A stretch of 64,000 bases of DNA from Chryseobacterium sp. ERMR1:04 (GTDB lineage Bacteria; Bacteroidota; Bacteroidia; Flavobacteriales; Weeksellaceae): assembly GCF_001297705.1 (NCBI RefSeq), contig NZ_LIRF01000008.1, positions 124,001 to 188,000 on the forward strand, in the 5' to 3' direction. Position numbers and translations under genes: made by a program. This document shows positions 35,469 to 44,349 of the stretch, in pieces; position 1 is the stretch's first letter, and every line of letters starts with the position of its first letter. The notes below the pieces were generated by a model. It was not told where the DNA came from, ran no database searches, and worked only from the letters and a program-made list of their open reading frames with translations.

Positions 35469-36500
35469 CTACCTCGGAATCTCTATTCCTTCTAATATTT
35501 GTCGGATGATTTCATCAGCGGTTAAGCCTTCCATTTCTCTTTCAGGAGAAACAATTACTCTGTGACGCAAAACTGCATAACTTGCTTCTTTAATGTCTTC
35601 CGGTGTTACAAAATCTCGTCCTCTTAACGCTGCAAAAGATTTTGAAGCTGTTAATAAAGCTAAGCTCGCTCTTGGTGAAGCGCCCAAATACAAGAACTGA
35701 TTTTCTCTTGTATTAATAATAATTTTCGCAATATATTCTATCAAATGAGTCTCAACGATGATCTCTTTAACCAATTGTTGATAACTTTTCAATTGCTGTG
35801 CGGTAACCACACGGTTTACCGCTTCTGTTTTATCTTCTCTTTTGCTTTCGTGCTGATTTTTAATGATCGTAATTTCCTGCTCAAGATTAGGATAACCTAC
35901 ATTTATTTTGAATAGAAAACGATCTAACTGCGCTTCCGGAAGCCTATATGTTCCTTCATGCTCAATTGGGTTTTGTGTGGCAACTACCAAAAACGGTTCC
36001 TCCATAACATAGCGAATCCCGTCCATCGTAATTTGTCTTTCTTCCATCACTTCAAACATCGCAGCCTGAGTTTTCGCAGGCGATCTGTTGATCTCATCAA
36101 TCAGAATAAAGTTGGAGAAAATCGGACCTTTTTTAAATTCAAATTCAGAATTTTTGACATTGAAAATGGATGTTCCCAAAATATCAGAAGGCATCAAATC
36201 CGGGGTAAACTGAATTCTACTGAAGCCTACATCAATGGTTTTGGCCAATAATTTTGCTGTAATCGTTTTTGCAACTCCGGGAACCCCTTCGATTAGAACG
36301 TGGCCGTTGGATAAAAGGGCAGCCAAAAGATGTTCTACCATACTTTCCTGACCTACAATCACTTTTCCAATTTCAGATTTTACTTTATCTAAACTTGTAC
36401 GAAGTTCAATCATATCAATTCGAGATTGAAAATCGGTTTCTTTTTTCTCGAGATTTATCGAACTCTGATTTTCTATGTTTTCGTTTTCAAGGTTTTCCAT
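35469..36500 (-). CDS. MoxR-family AAA+ ATPase
   Basis: 343-residue cytosolic AAA+ ATPase. Walker A is GVPGVAKT, Walker B is NFILIDEINRSPAK, sensor 1 is VVATQNPIEHEGTYRLPEAQLDRFL, and the C-terminal lid carries SPRASLALL. These are the standard MoxR features. The first 30 residues (ENLENENIENQSS and onward) are a variable acidic tail. It sits between DUF4350 upstream and DUF58 downstream, the usual MoxR cluster of Bacteroidota, and probably remodels the membrane-anchored partners encoded beside it. Confidence 0.95.
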   Translation of the reverse strand: MENLENENIENQSSINLEKKETDFQSRIDMIELRTSLDKVKSEIGKVIVGQESMVEHLLAALLSNGHVLIEGVPGVAKTITAKLLAKTIDVGFSRIQFTPDLMPSDILGTSIFNVKNSEFEFKKGPIFSNFILIDEINRSPAKTQAAMFEVMEERQITMDGIRYVMEEPFLVVATQNPIEHEGTYRLPEAQLDRFLFKINVGYPNLEQEITIIKNQHESKREDKTEAVNRVVTAQQLKSYQQLVKEIIVETHLIEYIAKIIINTRENQFLYLGASPRASLALLTASKSFAALRGRDFVTPEDIKEASYAVLRHRVIVSPEREMEGLTADEIIRQILEGIEIPR

Positions 36501-36570
36501 ATTGTTTTAATTTAACAGTATATCAATTAGCACGAAATTGTTACATTGTTATATTTTTAGATTGTTACAT

Positions 36571-37725
36571 TTAAATTATTTCGTCCAGCAATTTATTCAT
36601 TCTTGCCAGATCTTCTTTCATCACGCTCGCATAAGGATCTTGCGCTTTTTTGATCAGATTAATGGCTTCATTAATCATCTCAATTGTTTTTCCTGTTTTT
36701 AACTGAAGCTTTTTCGCAAATTCTTCATCCAGATTTTGGGTATCAATGAGAAGATCTAATCTTACCTTATTCAGGAAATATTGTGCTTTTTTCGCCATCA
36801 TATCATGAAAATCGCCTTCCTGAAGATAGAGATTCCCTATGCTTTTTACAAAATCTACCGAAGTATTTTTCAATGGTTCAATCACAGGAACGATACGCTG
36901 CTTTCTTTTTGCATTAAAGAAAACAAATAATACCAACCCTCCTAAAAGCACCCACCAAGCATATTTCAAGGCAGGATTAGACAAAATAAATCTCATAAAG
37001 AAACGAGATACTTGTGCGTTGCTTTCTACGAACCAAAGTGTTTCTTTGTCATCAAGATACGAAAAAACATCTTGTGTATATTTTATGTTTCCGGATTTCA
37101 GCAGGTAATAATTCGTCAGGAAAAGGGGCTCACAATGAACATAAATATTTCCTTTCCCAAATTTAACTTTAATAAAATTGGCTTGATTTGAATTGTTTTT
37201 TTCGACTGTTTTTCCAAGAACTTCAACCTGTGGTTTAATAAAAGAAAAACCTCTGCCTGAAGGAAATTTATCTAATGTAAGAAAATCATTCTGGTATTTT
37301 TTATCCGTCAGTTTTAAAACATTCTCATCTTCAAAAGAGAGGTCCGAATCATAATATCCAATACTGTCTGAAATTTCTTTTGGAATTTTACTAACAATCA
37401 ACATCGCATCTGAACCTTTAGAAACCTGATCTAAGATCTTGTTCCATGATTCTTTATCAACCTCAGTTTCTACAACCAGAATATTATGAGCTTCTTTTTT
37501 ATGAGTATTGTAGTAGTCATAAGGAGTCTGATCTATTTTTTTTAATTTATTTTTAAAAAGATCTTTCGCCTCATGATCAAAAACAAATAATCCGAAAGGT
37601 GATTTTTCATTCGTATCAAAATTCTTACGCCAATCTGTAACCTCTTTTTTGTTCACTTCAAGCAACGCCAAAATAACCATCACAACGATGAAAATTACAG
37701 CATATATTTTGAAACTTTTATTCAT
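36571..37725 (-). CDS. DUF4350 membrane protein of the MoxR cluster
   Basis: 384-residue protein with an N-terminal transmembrane helix (IYAVIFIVVMVILALLEV), a periplasmic domain beginning DWRKNFDTNEKSPFGLFVFDHEA (the DUF4350 start is usually about here), and a second helix near 255-275 (YAWWVLLGGLVLFVFF) followed by a basic KRKQR stop-transfer and a helical cytosolic tail. DUF4350 proteins sit next to MoxR and DUF4129 in many Bacteroidota. The role is unknown, probably as a structural partner of the ATPase. Confidence 0.85.
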   Translation of the reverse strand: MNKSFKIYAVIFIVVMVILALLEVNKKEVTDWRKNFDTNEKSPFGLFVFDHEAKDLFKNKLKKIDQTPYDYYNTHKKEAHNILVVETEVDKESWNKILDQVSKGSDAMLIVSKIPKEISDSIGYYDSDLSFEDENVLKLTDKKYQNDFLTLDKFPSGRGFSFIKPQVEVLGKTVEKNNSNQANFIKVKFGKGNIYVHCEPLFLTNYYLLKSGNIKYTQDVFSYLDDKETLWFVESNAQVSRFFMRFILSNPALKYAWWVLLGGLVLFVFFNAKRKQRIVPVIEPLKNTSVDFVKSIGNLYLQEGDFHDMMAKKAQYFLNKVRLDLLIDTQNLDEEFAKKLQLKTGKTIEMINEAINLIKKAQDPYASVMKEDLARMNKLLDEII

Positions 37726-37741
37726 TGTAAAAAGAGTTTAA

Positions 37742-38539
37742 TTAAGGTTTAAAGGCTTGATATTGCGTTTTGAATTTCTGATAATTTTGTTCATCAATAC
37801 TGAATTCTCCGTACCAAACGTATTCGAAGATATAAGATAAATTAGAAAAATCATTTTTAAGATGGGGAGCCTTCAATTCTGCCACATAATCTTTATTGGT
37901 TTTTTCAGGATTCCAGTTGATGGATTTTTTATCACTTAATTTTTTAAGCACAAATAAGAACTGATAACGAACTGCCGAACGGTAATCTCCTGCCCTTTCA
38001 AAAGTTGCAATACTTTCCGGAAAATTAATCTCATGAATGTTTTCATGAAGCTCTTCATCTTTAATTATTACTTTCTTGTTCTTTTTTCCAAAGATGAAAT
38101 TCCCGTCTTTCCCTATTAAATATTTAACAATAAAATAGAGAAGAAAACCGACCAGAATAATTCCAAATATTCGAATTAAGATTCCAGCGATATTACCGGA
38201 TTTTGAGAAAACAGTATCACCAAAAATACTTTGTAATATCTGACCTACTTTTCTTAAAAGCTTTTGCCAGAAAGATTCTTTTGGTTTAACCGTTGTATAA
38301 TCAAACTCATTTCCTTTGTATCTCGACTGAATATTTTCCTTGAACTTTTTTGGATATACCGTGTTTTCAGAAACCGGATTTTTAAGCAATACAGAATCTG
38401 CACGATACATATTTTTGTAATGTCCCGTGTTCAATGAATCTTCTATATACTCTTCAATAACCGTTGGTTGTGGATCATTTTGAGCATAATAAAATTCAAA
38501 GGAGAAAAATATCAGTAAGAAAAAAAAGATTTTATTCAT
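37742..38539 (-). CDS. DUF4129 membrane protein of the MoxR cluster
   Basis: 265-residue protein with a signal peptide (MNKIFFFLLIFFSFEFYYA), a periplasmic stretch, one central transmembrane helix (about 118-145, IRIFGIILVGFLLYFIV) and a C-terminal cytosolic DUF4129-type domain (GDYRSAVRYQFLFVLKKL, then NKDYVAEL and YIFEYVWYGEFSIDE). That domain with the R-x-x-Y-x-x-x-L and WYG features fits DUF4129. It overlaps the upstream gene by 8 nt and ends 16 nt before the DUF4350 start, so the genes are probably translationally coupled. Confidence 0.85.
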   Translation of the reverse strand: MNKIFFFLLIFFSFEFYYAQNDPQPTVIEEYIEDSLNTGHYKNMYRADSVLLKNPVSENTVYPKKFKENIQSRYKGNEFDYTTVKPKESFWQKLLRKVGQILQSIFGDTVFSKSGNIAGILIRIFGIILVGFLLYFIVKYLIGKDGNFIFGKKNKKVIIKDEELHENIHEINFPESIATFERAGDYRSAVRYQFLFVLKKLSDKKSINWNPEKTNKDYVAELKAPHLKNDFSNLSYIFEYVWYGEFSIDEQNYQKFKTQYQAFKP

Positions 38540-39494
38540 TACTTCCGATGGTATCTATTTCTGCTAATTCTACTTTTTGATGAAGGTCTGTTCTGCTGTC
38601 ATAATACATTAATCCTGAATTCACATACAGCATATTTGAAAGGAAAAATGACACAAGTATCGAGATTCCATACATTACAAAGAAAAATATTCCCGCAGTT
38701 CCGGTAAACGGATTTTGTTCAAAATTAGCATCCGGAGTTGATGTTAAAAGTGATCCGAAAAAAAACAGCATCGGAATAAGCGTGAAAATTGAAGTTACAA
38801 CATATAAAATAATTGAAACAACAATCGTTGATCCCCAATATTTCCAATAAGGTGATTTTTCTCGTCCGTTTGGATAAGAAAACTGAGATCGGATGGAATA
38901 GCTTAAACTTTCAAAAAAACCTCGATCAGAATTAAAAAAATCATACATCAAAAATGTTACAACATTAAATAATGTAGGAAAAACCAACAAGATCAAAAAG
39001 ATTCCAATGACAATCAAAACCAACACATAAGAAAACCCCATTATAATGAATGACAGCGGTGTAACGATAAACATCATGCCTAAACAAAGCTTACCAATTT
39101 TGCCTGCATTATTTTTAAAATCACTTAGAATATCATCAGTTTTAATCTTATCCTGCCCTTCCGCCAATCTTTTTAGATAAAAAACCGGAAACAGATAATT
39201 AACGATCATTAAAATTAAAAAGAGAAGCAAGGTGAGAATCCCGACAACAATGAGCATTCCCACATTATTGTCGAAATATTGTTGCAAATAATAGCTCTCG
39301 CCATTAAGATTAGAACCAAACAATTGTGAGAACAATTCTTTGTATCCTAAAACAAATACAGTTACCATGAAGATCATCAGCAAACCATTCAGTAAAATAT
39401 AATTTTTGAAATAATTTTTACCGTATAGTTTGAAAAAAGTAAAACTGTCACTTATAAAAGTCCCGAAATCTCTTTTTTTATAAAACTGCATCAT
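38532..39494 (-). CDS. Multi-pass membrane protein of the MoxR cluster
   Basis: About 320 residues, start chosen at MMQFYKKRDFG (39494) rather than the longer frame because it leaves a short 17-nt overlap with SpoIIM and begins with the conserved-looking QFYKKRDFG. Around six hydrophobic helices (about 30-50, 90-115, 140-175, 175-205, 225-250, 270-295) alternate with short loops. No motif beyond the membrane pattern is seen. Its place between SpoIIM and DUF4129 is typical for the Bacteroidota MoxR cluster. The function is unknown. Confidence 0.8.
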   Translation of the reverse strand: MMQFYKKRDFGTFISDSFTFFKLYGKNYFKNYILLNGLLMIFMVTVFVLGYKELFSQLFGSNLNGESYYLQQYFDNNVGMLIVVGILTLLLFLILMIVNYLFPVFYLKRLAEGQDKIKTDDILSDFKNNAGKIGKLCLGMMFIVTPLSFIIMGFSYVLVLIVIGIFLILLVFPTLFNVVTFLMYDFFNSDRGFFESLSYSIRSQFSYPNGREKSPYWKYWGSTIVVSIILYVVTSIFTLIPMLFFFGSLLTSTPDANFEQNPFTGTAGIFFFVMYGISILVSFFLSNMLYVNSGLMYYDSRTDLHQKVELAEIDTIGSNE

Positions 39495-40461
39495 TGATTG
39501 GGTTGTTAGTTTTTTTGTTGACAATAGCCGGATAAATAATATAATAGAATCCTATGATCGCTAATGTTCCGAAAATAATAATTAAATTCAAAATCAACGG
39601 CATCTTTAAAGCATGTCGTGTGACATATCCTTCAATAATTCCTGCACATATTGTAAATGGAATGGTACTTAAAAATATTTTAAATGAATCTTTAAAGCCA
39701 TTTTTAAAAGAATTAAATCTCGAAAAAGTCTTTGGAAATAAAATAGAGGCTCCCAAGATCAACCCGCACATCGCCTCAATGACCATGGCGAAAATCTCAA
39801 AAACTCCGTGAAGCCAAATTCCTCTTGCGCTGTCTTTCAACGCTCCATAATCGTAGAAAAAATACTGAAAAGAACCCAACATCACACTGTTTGAAAGCAA
39901 AGCATATAAAGTTCCTACTCCACCTGCAATTCCGTAGATATACAGTTTTGCGCCAACTCCGATGTTATTAAAAATAATCCCAATGGTACTTCCCCAGGTT
40001 GAACCACTTTGATACACTCCAACAGCGTTTCCTTTTTTAATATTCTCTATCGTTTCATTCACATAGTTTTCACCAAGAATAATATTCGTAAATTCTTTAT
40101 CGTAAATCGCAGAAAGAACTCCGATTAAAGTAAACAAAGTGAAAAACAAGAATGCATACGTTAAATATCTTCTGTATTGATAGACCAACAAAGGCACTTC
40201 GGTTTCAAAAAAATACAGAATTCTGTTCTGCTCTACTCTTTTGGTCTTATAAATTTTTTGAAATATCTGAGAAGACAGGTGGTTTAAATAAACCGTAGTA
40301 TTACTTTTGGGGTAATAGGTCTGCGCAAAAGAAAGGTCATTGATAAGGTTGATATACAGCGAAGACAGGTCATCAGGATTTTTTTTTACTTTCCCTTGAA
40401 TAACCTGTTCAATTCCCAACCATTTTTCTTTATTTTGCTTAATGAAATAAACCTCTCTCAT
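39478..40461 (-). CDS. Stage II sporulation protein M-like membrane protein
   Basis: 327 residues from ATG 40461 (MREVYFIKQNKEKWLGIE); a longer frame exists but would overlap the divergent RDD gene. The N-terminal 100 residues are cytosolic and helical, followed by about five or six transmembrane helices, including GSFQYFFYDYGALKDSARGIWLHGVFEIFAMVIEAMCG. The LHGVFE-x-x-A segment is the SpoIIM signature. In non-sporulating bacteria these proteins accompany RDD and MoxR genes. It is the first gene of the minus-strand cluster and is divergent from RDD with a 27-bp gap that must hold both promoters. Confidence 0.88.
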   Translation of the reverse strand: MREVYFIKQNKEKWLGIEQVIQGKVKKNPDDLSSLYINLINDLSFAQTYYPKSNTTVYLNHLSSQIFQKIYKTKRVEQNRILYFFETEVPLLVYQYRRYLTYAFLFFTLFTLIGVLSAIYDKEFTNIILGENYVNETIENIKKGNAVGVYQSGSTWGSTIGIIFNNIGVGAKLYIYGIAGGVGTLYALLSNSVMLGSFQYFFYDYGALKDSARGIWLHGVFEIFAMVIEAMCGLILGASILFPKTFSRFNSFKNGFKDSFKIFLSTIPFTICAGIIEGYVTRHALKMPLILNLIIIFGTLAIIGFYYIIYPAIVNKKTNNPINDAVL

Positions 40462-40488
40462 AATTGTAAGGCTAAAATAATAAAAAAT

Positions 40489-41238
40489 ATGTCTCAAATT
40501 GCGATTAATACTTCACAAAATGTAAATATTAATTTCAACATCGCAAGTGTTGGAGAAAGGATGCTTGCATTCATCATTGATCTTTTAATAAAGGTGCTTT
40601 ACGCAGTCGTTGCTTTCTATGTATTTTTTAATTTTTTTGATCTGGGCTATTTATTAAACGGTCTCGATCAATGGTCTCAAATGGCCATTTATATTGCAAT
40701 TACATTTCCTATCTATATTTATCCCGTGGTTTTGGAGAGCCTGATGGAAGGTCAAACTCCCGGAAAAAAATTAATGAAGATTCGTGTGGTGAAAATTGAT
40801 GGATATCAGGCAAGTTTTGGAGATTATTTAATTCGTTGGGTTTTCAGATTAATTGATACTTCTTTTGCCGGAGTTGTTGGTTTAATTTCTATGATCGTTT
40901 CTAAAAACAATCAACGTTTAGGAGATATTGCTTCAGGAACTGCAGTAATTTCATTAAAAAATACCATTAATATTTCCCATACCATTCTAGAAAACATTCA
41001 TGAAGATTACATCCCGTCATTCCCTCAAGTTATTGCTCTAAGCGACAACGACATGAGAATTATCAAAGACAATTACACCAAAGCATTACGAGTGGATGAT
41101 AGACAAATCATCAATAAACTTTCTGATAAAATAAAAGGGATCTTAAAACTTGAAGTGGATGCTACAAAAATGACGGAAAGGCAGTTTATCCATATTGTCA
41201 TTAAAGATTATAATTATTATACAGGAAAGGATAGTTAA
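40489..41238 (+). CDS. RDD-family membrane protein
   Basis: 249 residues from ATG 40489 (MSQIAINTSQNVNINF). The RDD domain occupies about 20-165 with three transmembrane helices: ASVGERMLAFIIDLLIK (R and D of the RDD name), MEGQTPGKKLMKIRVVKIDG, and DYLIRWVFRLIDTSFAG. The C-terminal 80 residues are soluble and helical. RDD proteins are proposed to be transporters or anchors. It is divergent from the SpoIIM/MoxR cluster, a standard arrangement. The gap to 41384 is AT-rich with inverted fragments of AATTGTGAATT and no clear signal. Confidence 0.9.
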   Translation: MSQIAINTSQNVNINFNIASVGERMLAFIIDLLIKVLYAVVAFYVFFNFFDLGYLLNGLDQWSQMAIYIAITFPIYIYPVVLESLMEGQTPGKKLMKIRVVKIDGYQASFGDYLIRWVFRLIDTSFAGVVGLISMIVSKNNQRLGDIASGTAVISLKNTINISHTILENIHEDYIPSFPQVIALSDNDMRIIKDNYTKALRVDDRQIINKLSDKIKGILKLEVDATKMTERQFIHIVIKDYNYYTGKDS

Positions 41239-41383
41239 AAATGTGAATTGTCAATTTTGCTTCGCAAGTGAATTGTGAATTATTTTCAATACAAAAAAAC
41301 TGACAAGAGAATCGAATTGACCATTTACAATTAACTACCTCAAGTCGGTGCAGTTTTTGTATTTAATCAACAAAGCCTTACTT

Positions 41384-41674
41384 ATGAAATTTGAAAACAA
41401 TAAATCCGGAAACGGCGGAGTTCTTACGCTAAATAACGAAATCAAAGAAATAGGAAGATTGACCTACACCATTTTTCCCGAAGATGATAAATTAATCATT
41501 TCCTTCGTTTTAGTTCACCCTGAATTTGAAGGCAGAGGAATGGGGAAATATTTGGTTGAGGAAGCCATCAAATTCTCACGAGAAAATAATTGGAAGGTTT
41601 ATCCACACTGTTCTTACGCAAGAGCTGTAATGACGAGAATGAGTGATGTAGATGACATCTTTTTAAAGAATTAA
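41384..41674 (+). CDS. Small GNAT-type N-acetyltransferase (YjdJ-like)
   Basis: 96 residues from ATG 41384 (MKFENNKSGNGGVLTL). This is the short single-domain GNAT group: IGRLTYTIFPEDDKLIISFVLVHPEFEGRGMGKYLVEEAIKFSRE, where RGMGKYLV is the acetyl-CoA loop, and the C-terminal KVYPHCSYARAVM matches the PLCPF/C-x-Y-x-x-x-x end. The upstream frame extension lacks homology. Its 3' end overlaps the convergent glycosyltransferase by 12 nt. The substrate is unknown. Confidence 0.85.
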   Translation: MKFENNKSGNGGVLTLNNEIKEIGRLTYTIFPEDDKLIISFVLVHPEFEGRGMGKYLVEEAIKFSRENNWKVYPHCSYARAVMTRMSDVDDIFLKN

Positions 41675-42634
41675 AACATCATTCACCAATATATCCTCAA
41701 TATTATCCGGGTAGTTTACTTTAAGATGATGATCAGAAGCTACCCAGTCCATTATCTCATTTAATGCTAAAATTTTAGAATTCGGAATTCCCATTTTATC
41801 TAAAGCACAAGCGTTGCATTCCTGCTCATATTGATTATGAATAGGAATAACGAATAATTTTTTATCCATGAAAAGGGCCTCTGCAGGAGTTTCAAAACCG
41901 GCGTTGCACAAAATACCTTCGCAGTTTTCGAAATATTTTAAATATTGAATTTCATCAATCGGGAAAACCTCCACATTTTTCACTTTAACCTGAATTTTAC
42001 TGTGCTTTGAAAATACTTTCCATTCAACAGGAATCTGTTCTAAAACTTTAATGATATTTTCATCAGAAAAACTCGGTAAATACACAAGATAATACCCTTT
42101 TTTATCAGGATTAAGGTTTCTGATTTTATGTCTAATAACAGGTTTTTTGATTTGTGGGTGATAATTTTCAAAATGAAAACCTATCTTCCTTTCACTGGGA
42201 ACGTAGTATTTCAGAATCATCTCTCCTAGAAAATCTTTCTTATCCGGCTTTGGAGTTTCAGCAAAACTCATAGATGCCTGATGGCTTAATTCGATCATAG
42301 GAAGCTTCTTGAGTTTACTCGCCCAGCCCGTTAAAGGTTCGTAATCATTAATAATTAAATCATACTGTTTTAACTCTAGCTCCCTAATCGTTTTTATTGC
42401 TTCAAAAAACTTATTCTCTACAAACGTTTTTCGATAGGATAATCCTCCGGTTTTGTTATAAAGAAGGGAAATACCTTTATGTTGAAAGTTAATGTTAAAA
42501 TCAGCCTTTAATTGCGATTGATGCCCGCTGATTAATGTATCAACCGAAGCGTATTTTTTAAGAAGGGGAATAATTTCCTGCGCTCTTGCGACATGCCCGT
42601 TTCCGGTACCCTGAAATGCGTATAAGATTTTCAT
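41663..42634 (-). CDS. MurG-like glycosyltransferase
   Basis: 323-residue GT-B-type protein without a signal peptide. The N-terminus MKILYAFQGTGNGHVARAQEIIPLL has the glycine-rich GxGH loop of MurG/GT28 enzymes. The C-terminal domain has ILCNAGFETPAEALFMDKKLFVIPI, matching the donor-binding motif with GxxT-x-x-E. The start codon directly abuts the stop of the preceding LpxH-like gene, so the two are coupled. It probably makes a glycolipid or envelope glycan. Donor and acceptor are unknown. Confidence 0.85.
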   Translation of the reverse strand: MKILYAFQGTGNGHVARAQEIIPLLKKYASVDTLISGHQSQLKADFNINFQHKGISLLYNKTGGLSYRKTFVENKFFEAIKTIRELELKQYDLIINDYEPLTGWASKLKKLPMIELSHQASMSFAETPKPDKKDFLGEMILKYYVPSERKIGFHFENYHPQIKKPVIRHKIRNLNPDKKGYYLVYLPSFSDENIIKVLEQIPVEWKVFSKHSKIQVKVKNVEVFPIDEIQYLKYFENCEGILCNAGFETPAEALFMDKKLFVIPIHNQYEQECNACALDKMGIPNSKILALNEIMDWVASDHHLKVNYPDNIEDILVNDVLIL

Positions 42635-43459
42635 TTAGGAAAAATTGGTTACTATTTTTAAAAGCTCAGAATTATCCATATCCTGAATTTCTTCAACTTC
42701 ATCATCTTTCAACAAATGTTTATGCTCATCATAATAAAAGATCTTCCATTCTTTCTCATTATATTCCAAAGCAGATAAATTTTCTATCCAATCTCCGGAA
42801 TTTAAATAAGTACAAGATCCTTTTTTATTGATGACTTCACGAATTTGAGGCTGGTGAATATGTCCGCAAATAACATAGTCATAATGATTATCAATAGCCA
42901 GCTCAGAAGCCGTCAATTCAAAATCACCGATATATTTCACTGCTTTTTTCACATTGTTTTTGATCTTTTTTGAAAATGAGTATTTCTCTTTCCCCATTTT
43001 ATCTAAGAACCAATTTACAACATTATTGATTACAATTAATAAATCGTACCCTTTTCCCCCTAATTTAGCGATCCATTTAGAATGTTGAACAGATGCATCG
43101 AAAACATCCCCATGAAAGATCCATGTTTTCTTTTGATCAATATTCAAACAAATTTTATTGCAGACTTTAAGTTTACCCAATTGAAAATCGGTAAACTTCC
43201 GGAACATCTCGTCGTGGTTCCCTGTGATATAGTAAACATCAGTATTTTTGGTGGCCAAGGAAAGAATTTTCTTGATCACCTTCAAATGAGGTTTAGGGAA
43301 GTAAGACTTTTTGAATTGCCAGATATCGATAATATCACCATTCAAAACTAAAATCTTAGGCTGAATAGAGTTTAGATATCTTAATAATTCTTTAGCCTTA
43401 CATCCATAAGTTCCCAAATGAACATCCGAAATAACAACTAACTCAATATCTCTTTTCAT
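42635..43459 (-). CDS. LpxH-like metallophosphoesterase
   Basis: 274 residues from ATG 43459 (MKRDIELVVISDVHLG). The metallophosphoesterase motifs follow in order: SDVHLG, VLNGDIID, ITGNHDEM, IFHGDVFD and GHIHQP, supplying the usual di-metal ligands. This is the UDP-2,3-diacylglucosamine pyrophosphatase (LpxH/LpxG-like) layout, so a lipid A or envelope-lipid step is likely; a paralogue with another substrate is possible. It forms a two-gene unit with the glycosyltransferase. A shorter start than the open frame was used because the upstream codon is TTG without homology. Confidence 0.85.
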   Translation of the reverse strand: MKRDIELVVISDVHLGTYGCKAKELLRYLNSIQPKILVLNGDIIDIWQFKKSYFPKPHLKVIKKILSLATKNTDVYYITGNHDEMFRKFTDFQLGKLKVCNKICLNIDQKKTWIFHGDVFDASVQHSKWIAKLGGKGYDLLIVINNVVNWFLDKMGKEKYSFSKKIKNNVKKAVKYIGDFELTASELAIDNHYDYVICGHIHQPQIREVINKKGSCTYLNSGDWIENLSALEYNEKEWKIFYYDEHKHLLKDDEVEEIQDMDNSELLKIVTNFS

Positions 43460-43515
43460 AGTTTTATGCAAAGAAACTAATTGAAAGTTAACTGTATATG
43501 AATGTTATATTATTT

Positions 43516-44256
43516 TTATAGAGCGTTCATCAACTCTTCTGTAATTTCCATGTTGTGATAAACGTTTTGTACGTCATCATCTTCCTCGAAACGGTCAAGC
43601 ATTTTCATATTTATCTTAAACTGCTCTTCTGTAACTTCTTTTGTGTTGTTGGCGATTCTTTGAAGTTCTGCACTTTTCACTTCAATTTTAAGCTCATCTA
43701 GTTTATGAGATAAAGAACCGAAATCTTCAAAAGCGGTCGTGATCATTACTTCCTCTTCATCTTTTTCTACATCTTCTGCTCCACCGTCAATCATTTCCAT
43801 TTCAAAATCATCCCAATCCATTTTGATTTGAGCGATATCAATACTGAAAATACCTTTTCTATCAAAGATAAAAGCCAGCTCACCATTCTTACCTAAGTTA
43901 CCGTCAAACTTATTGAAGATTGCTCTTACGTTCGCAACGGTTCTTGTTGTATTGTTCGTCGTACATTCTACGAAAAATGCAACACCACCTTGTCCGTAAC
44001 CTTCATAAGTAATCTCTTCATAGTTCTCTGCATCTGCACCACTCGCCTTTTTGATTGCTCTTTCTACATTATCCTTCGGCATATTGGCTCCTTTCGCATT
44101 CTGGATACATCTTCTCAATGCAGGATTTGCTTCAACATCAGGCCCACCAGCCTTAACTGCTAATGCAATATCTTTCCCTATTTTAGAGAAACTCTTGGCC
44201 ATTTTATCCCAACGGGCCATTTTAGAAGCTTTTCTATATTCAAACGCTCTTCCCAT
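43516..44256 (-). CDS. YebC/PmpR-family protein
   Basis: 246-residue cytosolic protein. The N-terminal signature MGRAFEYRKASKMARWDKMAKSF fits YebC-type proteins. The core ALRRCIQNAKGANMPKDNVERAIKKA is the hallmark of the family. Such proteins have been called transcriptional regulators and, more recently, factors that relieve ribosome stalling at proline-rich or other difficult motifs. Length is as expected. The flanking genes are unrelated, and it appears to be transcribed singly. Confidence 0.95.
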   Translation of the reverse strand: MGRAFEYRKASKMARWDKMAKSFSKIGKDIALAVKAGGPDVEANPALRRCIQNAKGANMPKDNVERAIKKASGADAENYEEITYEGYGQGGVAFFVECTTNNTTRTVANVRAIFNKFDGNLGKNGELAFIFDRKGIFSIDIAQIKMDWDDFEMEMIDGGAEDVEKDEEEVMITTAFEDFGSLSHKLDELKIEVKSAELQRIANNTKEVTEEQFKINMKMLDRFEEDDDVQNVYHNMEITEELMNAL

Positions 44257-44303
44257 TTTTATTTTAAATTTTCAACAAAATTAATTAAAAGTAAACGAAA
44301 AAA

Positions 44304-44331
44304 AAATACCCCCAGAGAACTGGAGGTATTT
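44304..44331 (-). terminator. Terminator of the OmpA/TSP3 gene
   Basis: Stem AAATACCTCCAG / CTGGGGGTATTT with one internal mismatch (minus strand) and an adjacent T7 run, 19 nt after the stop codon. Confidence 0.8.
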
Positions 44332-44349
44332 ATTATTTAGAAAAATTAA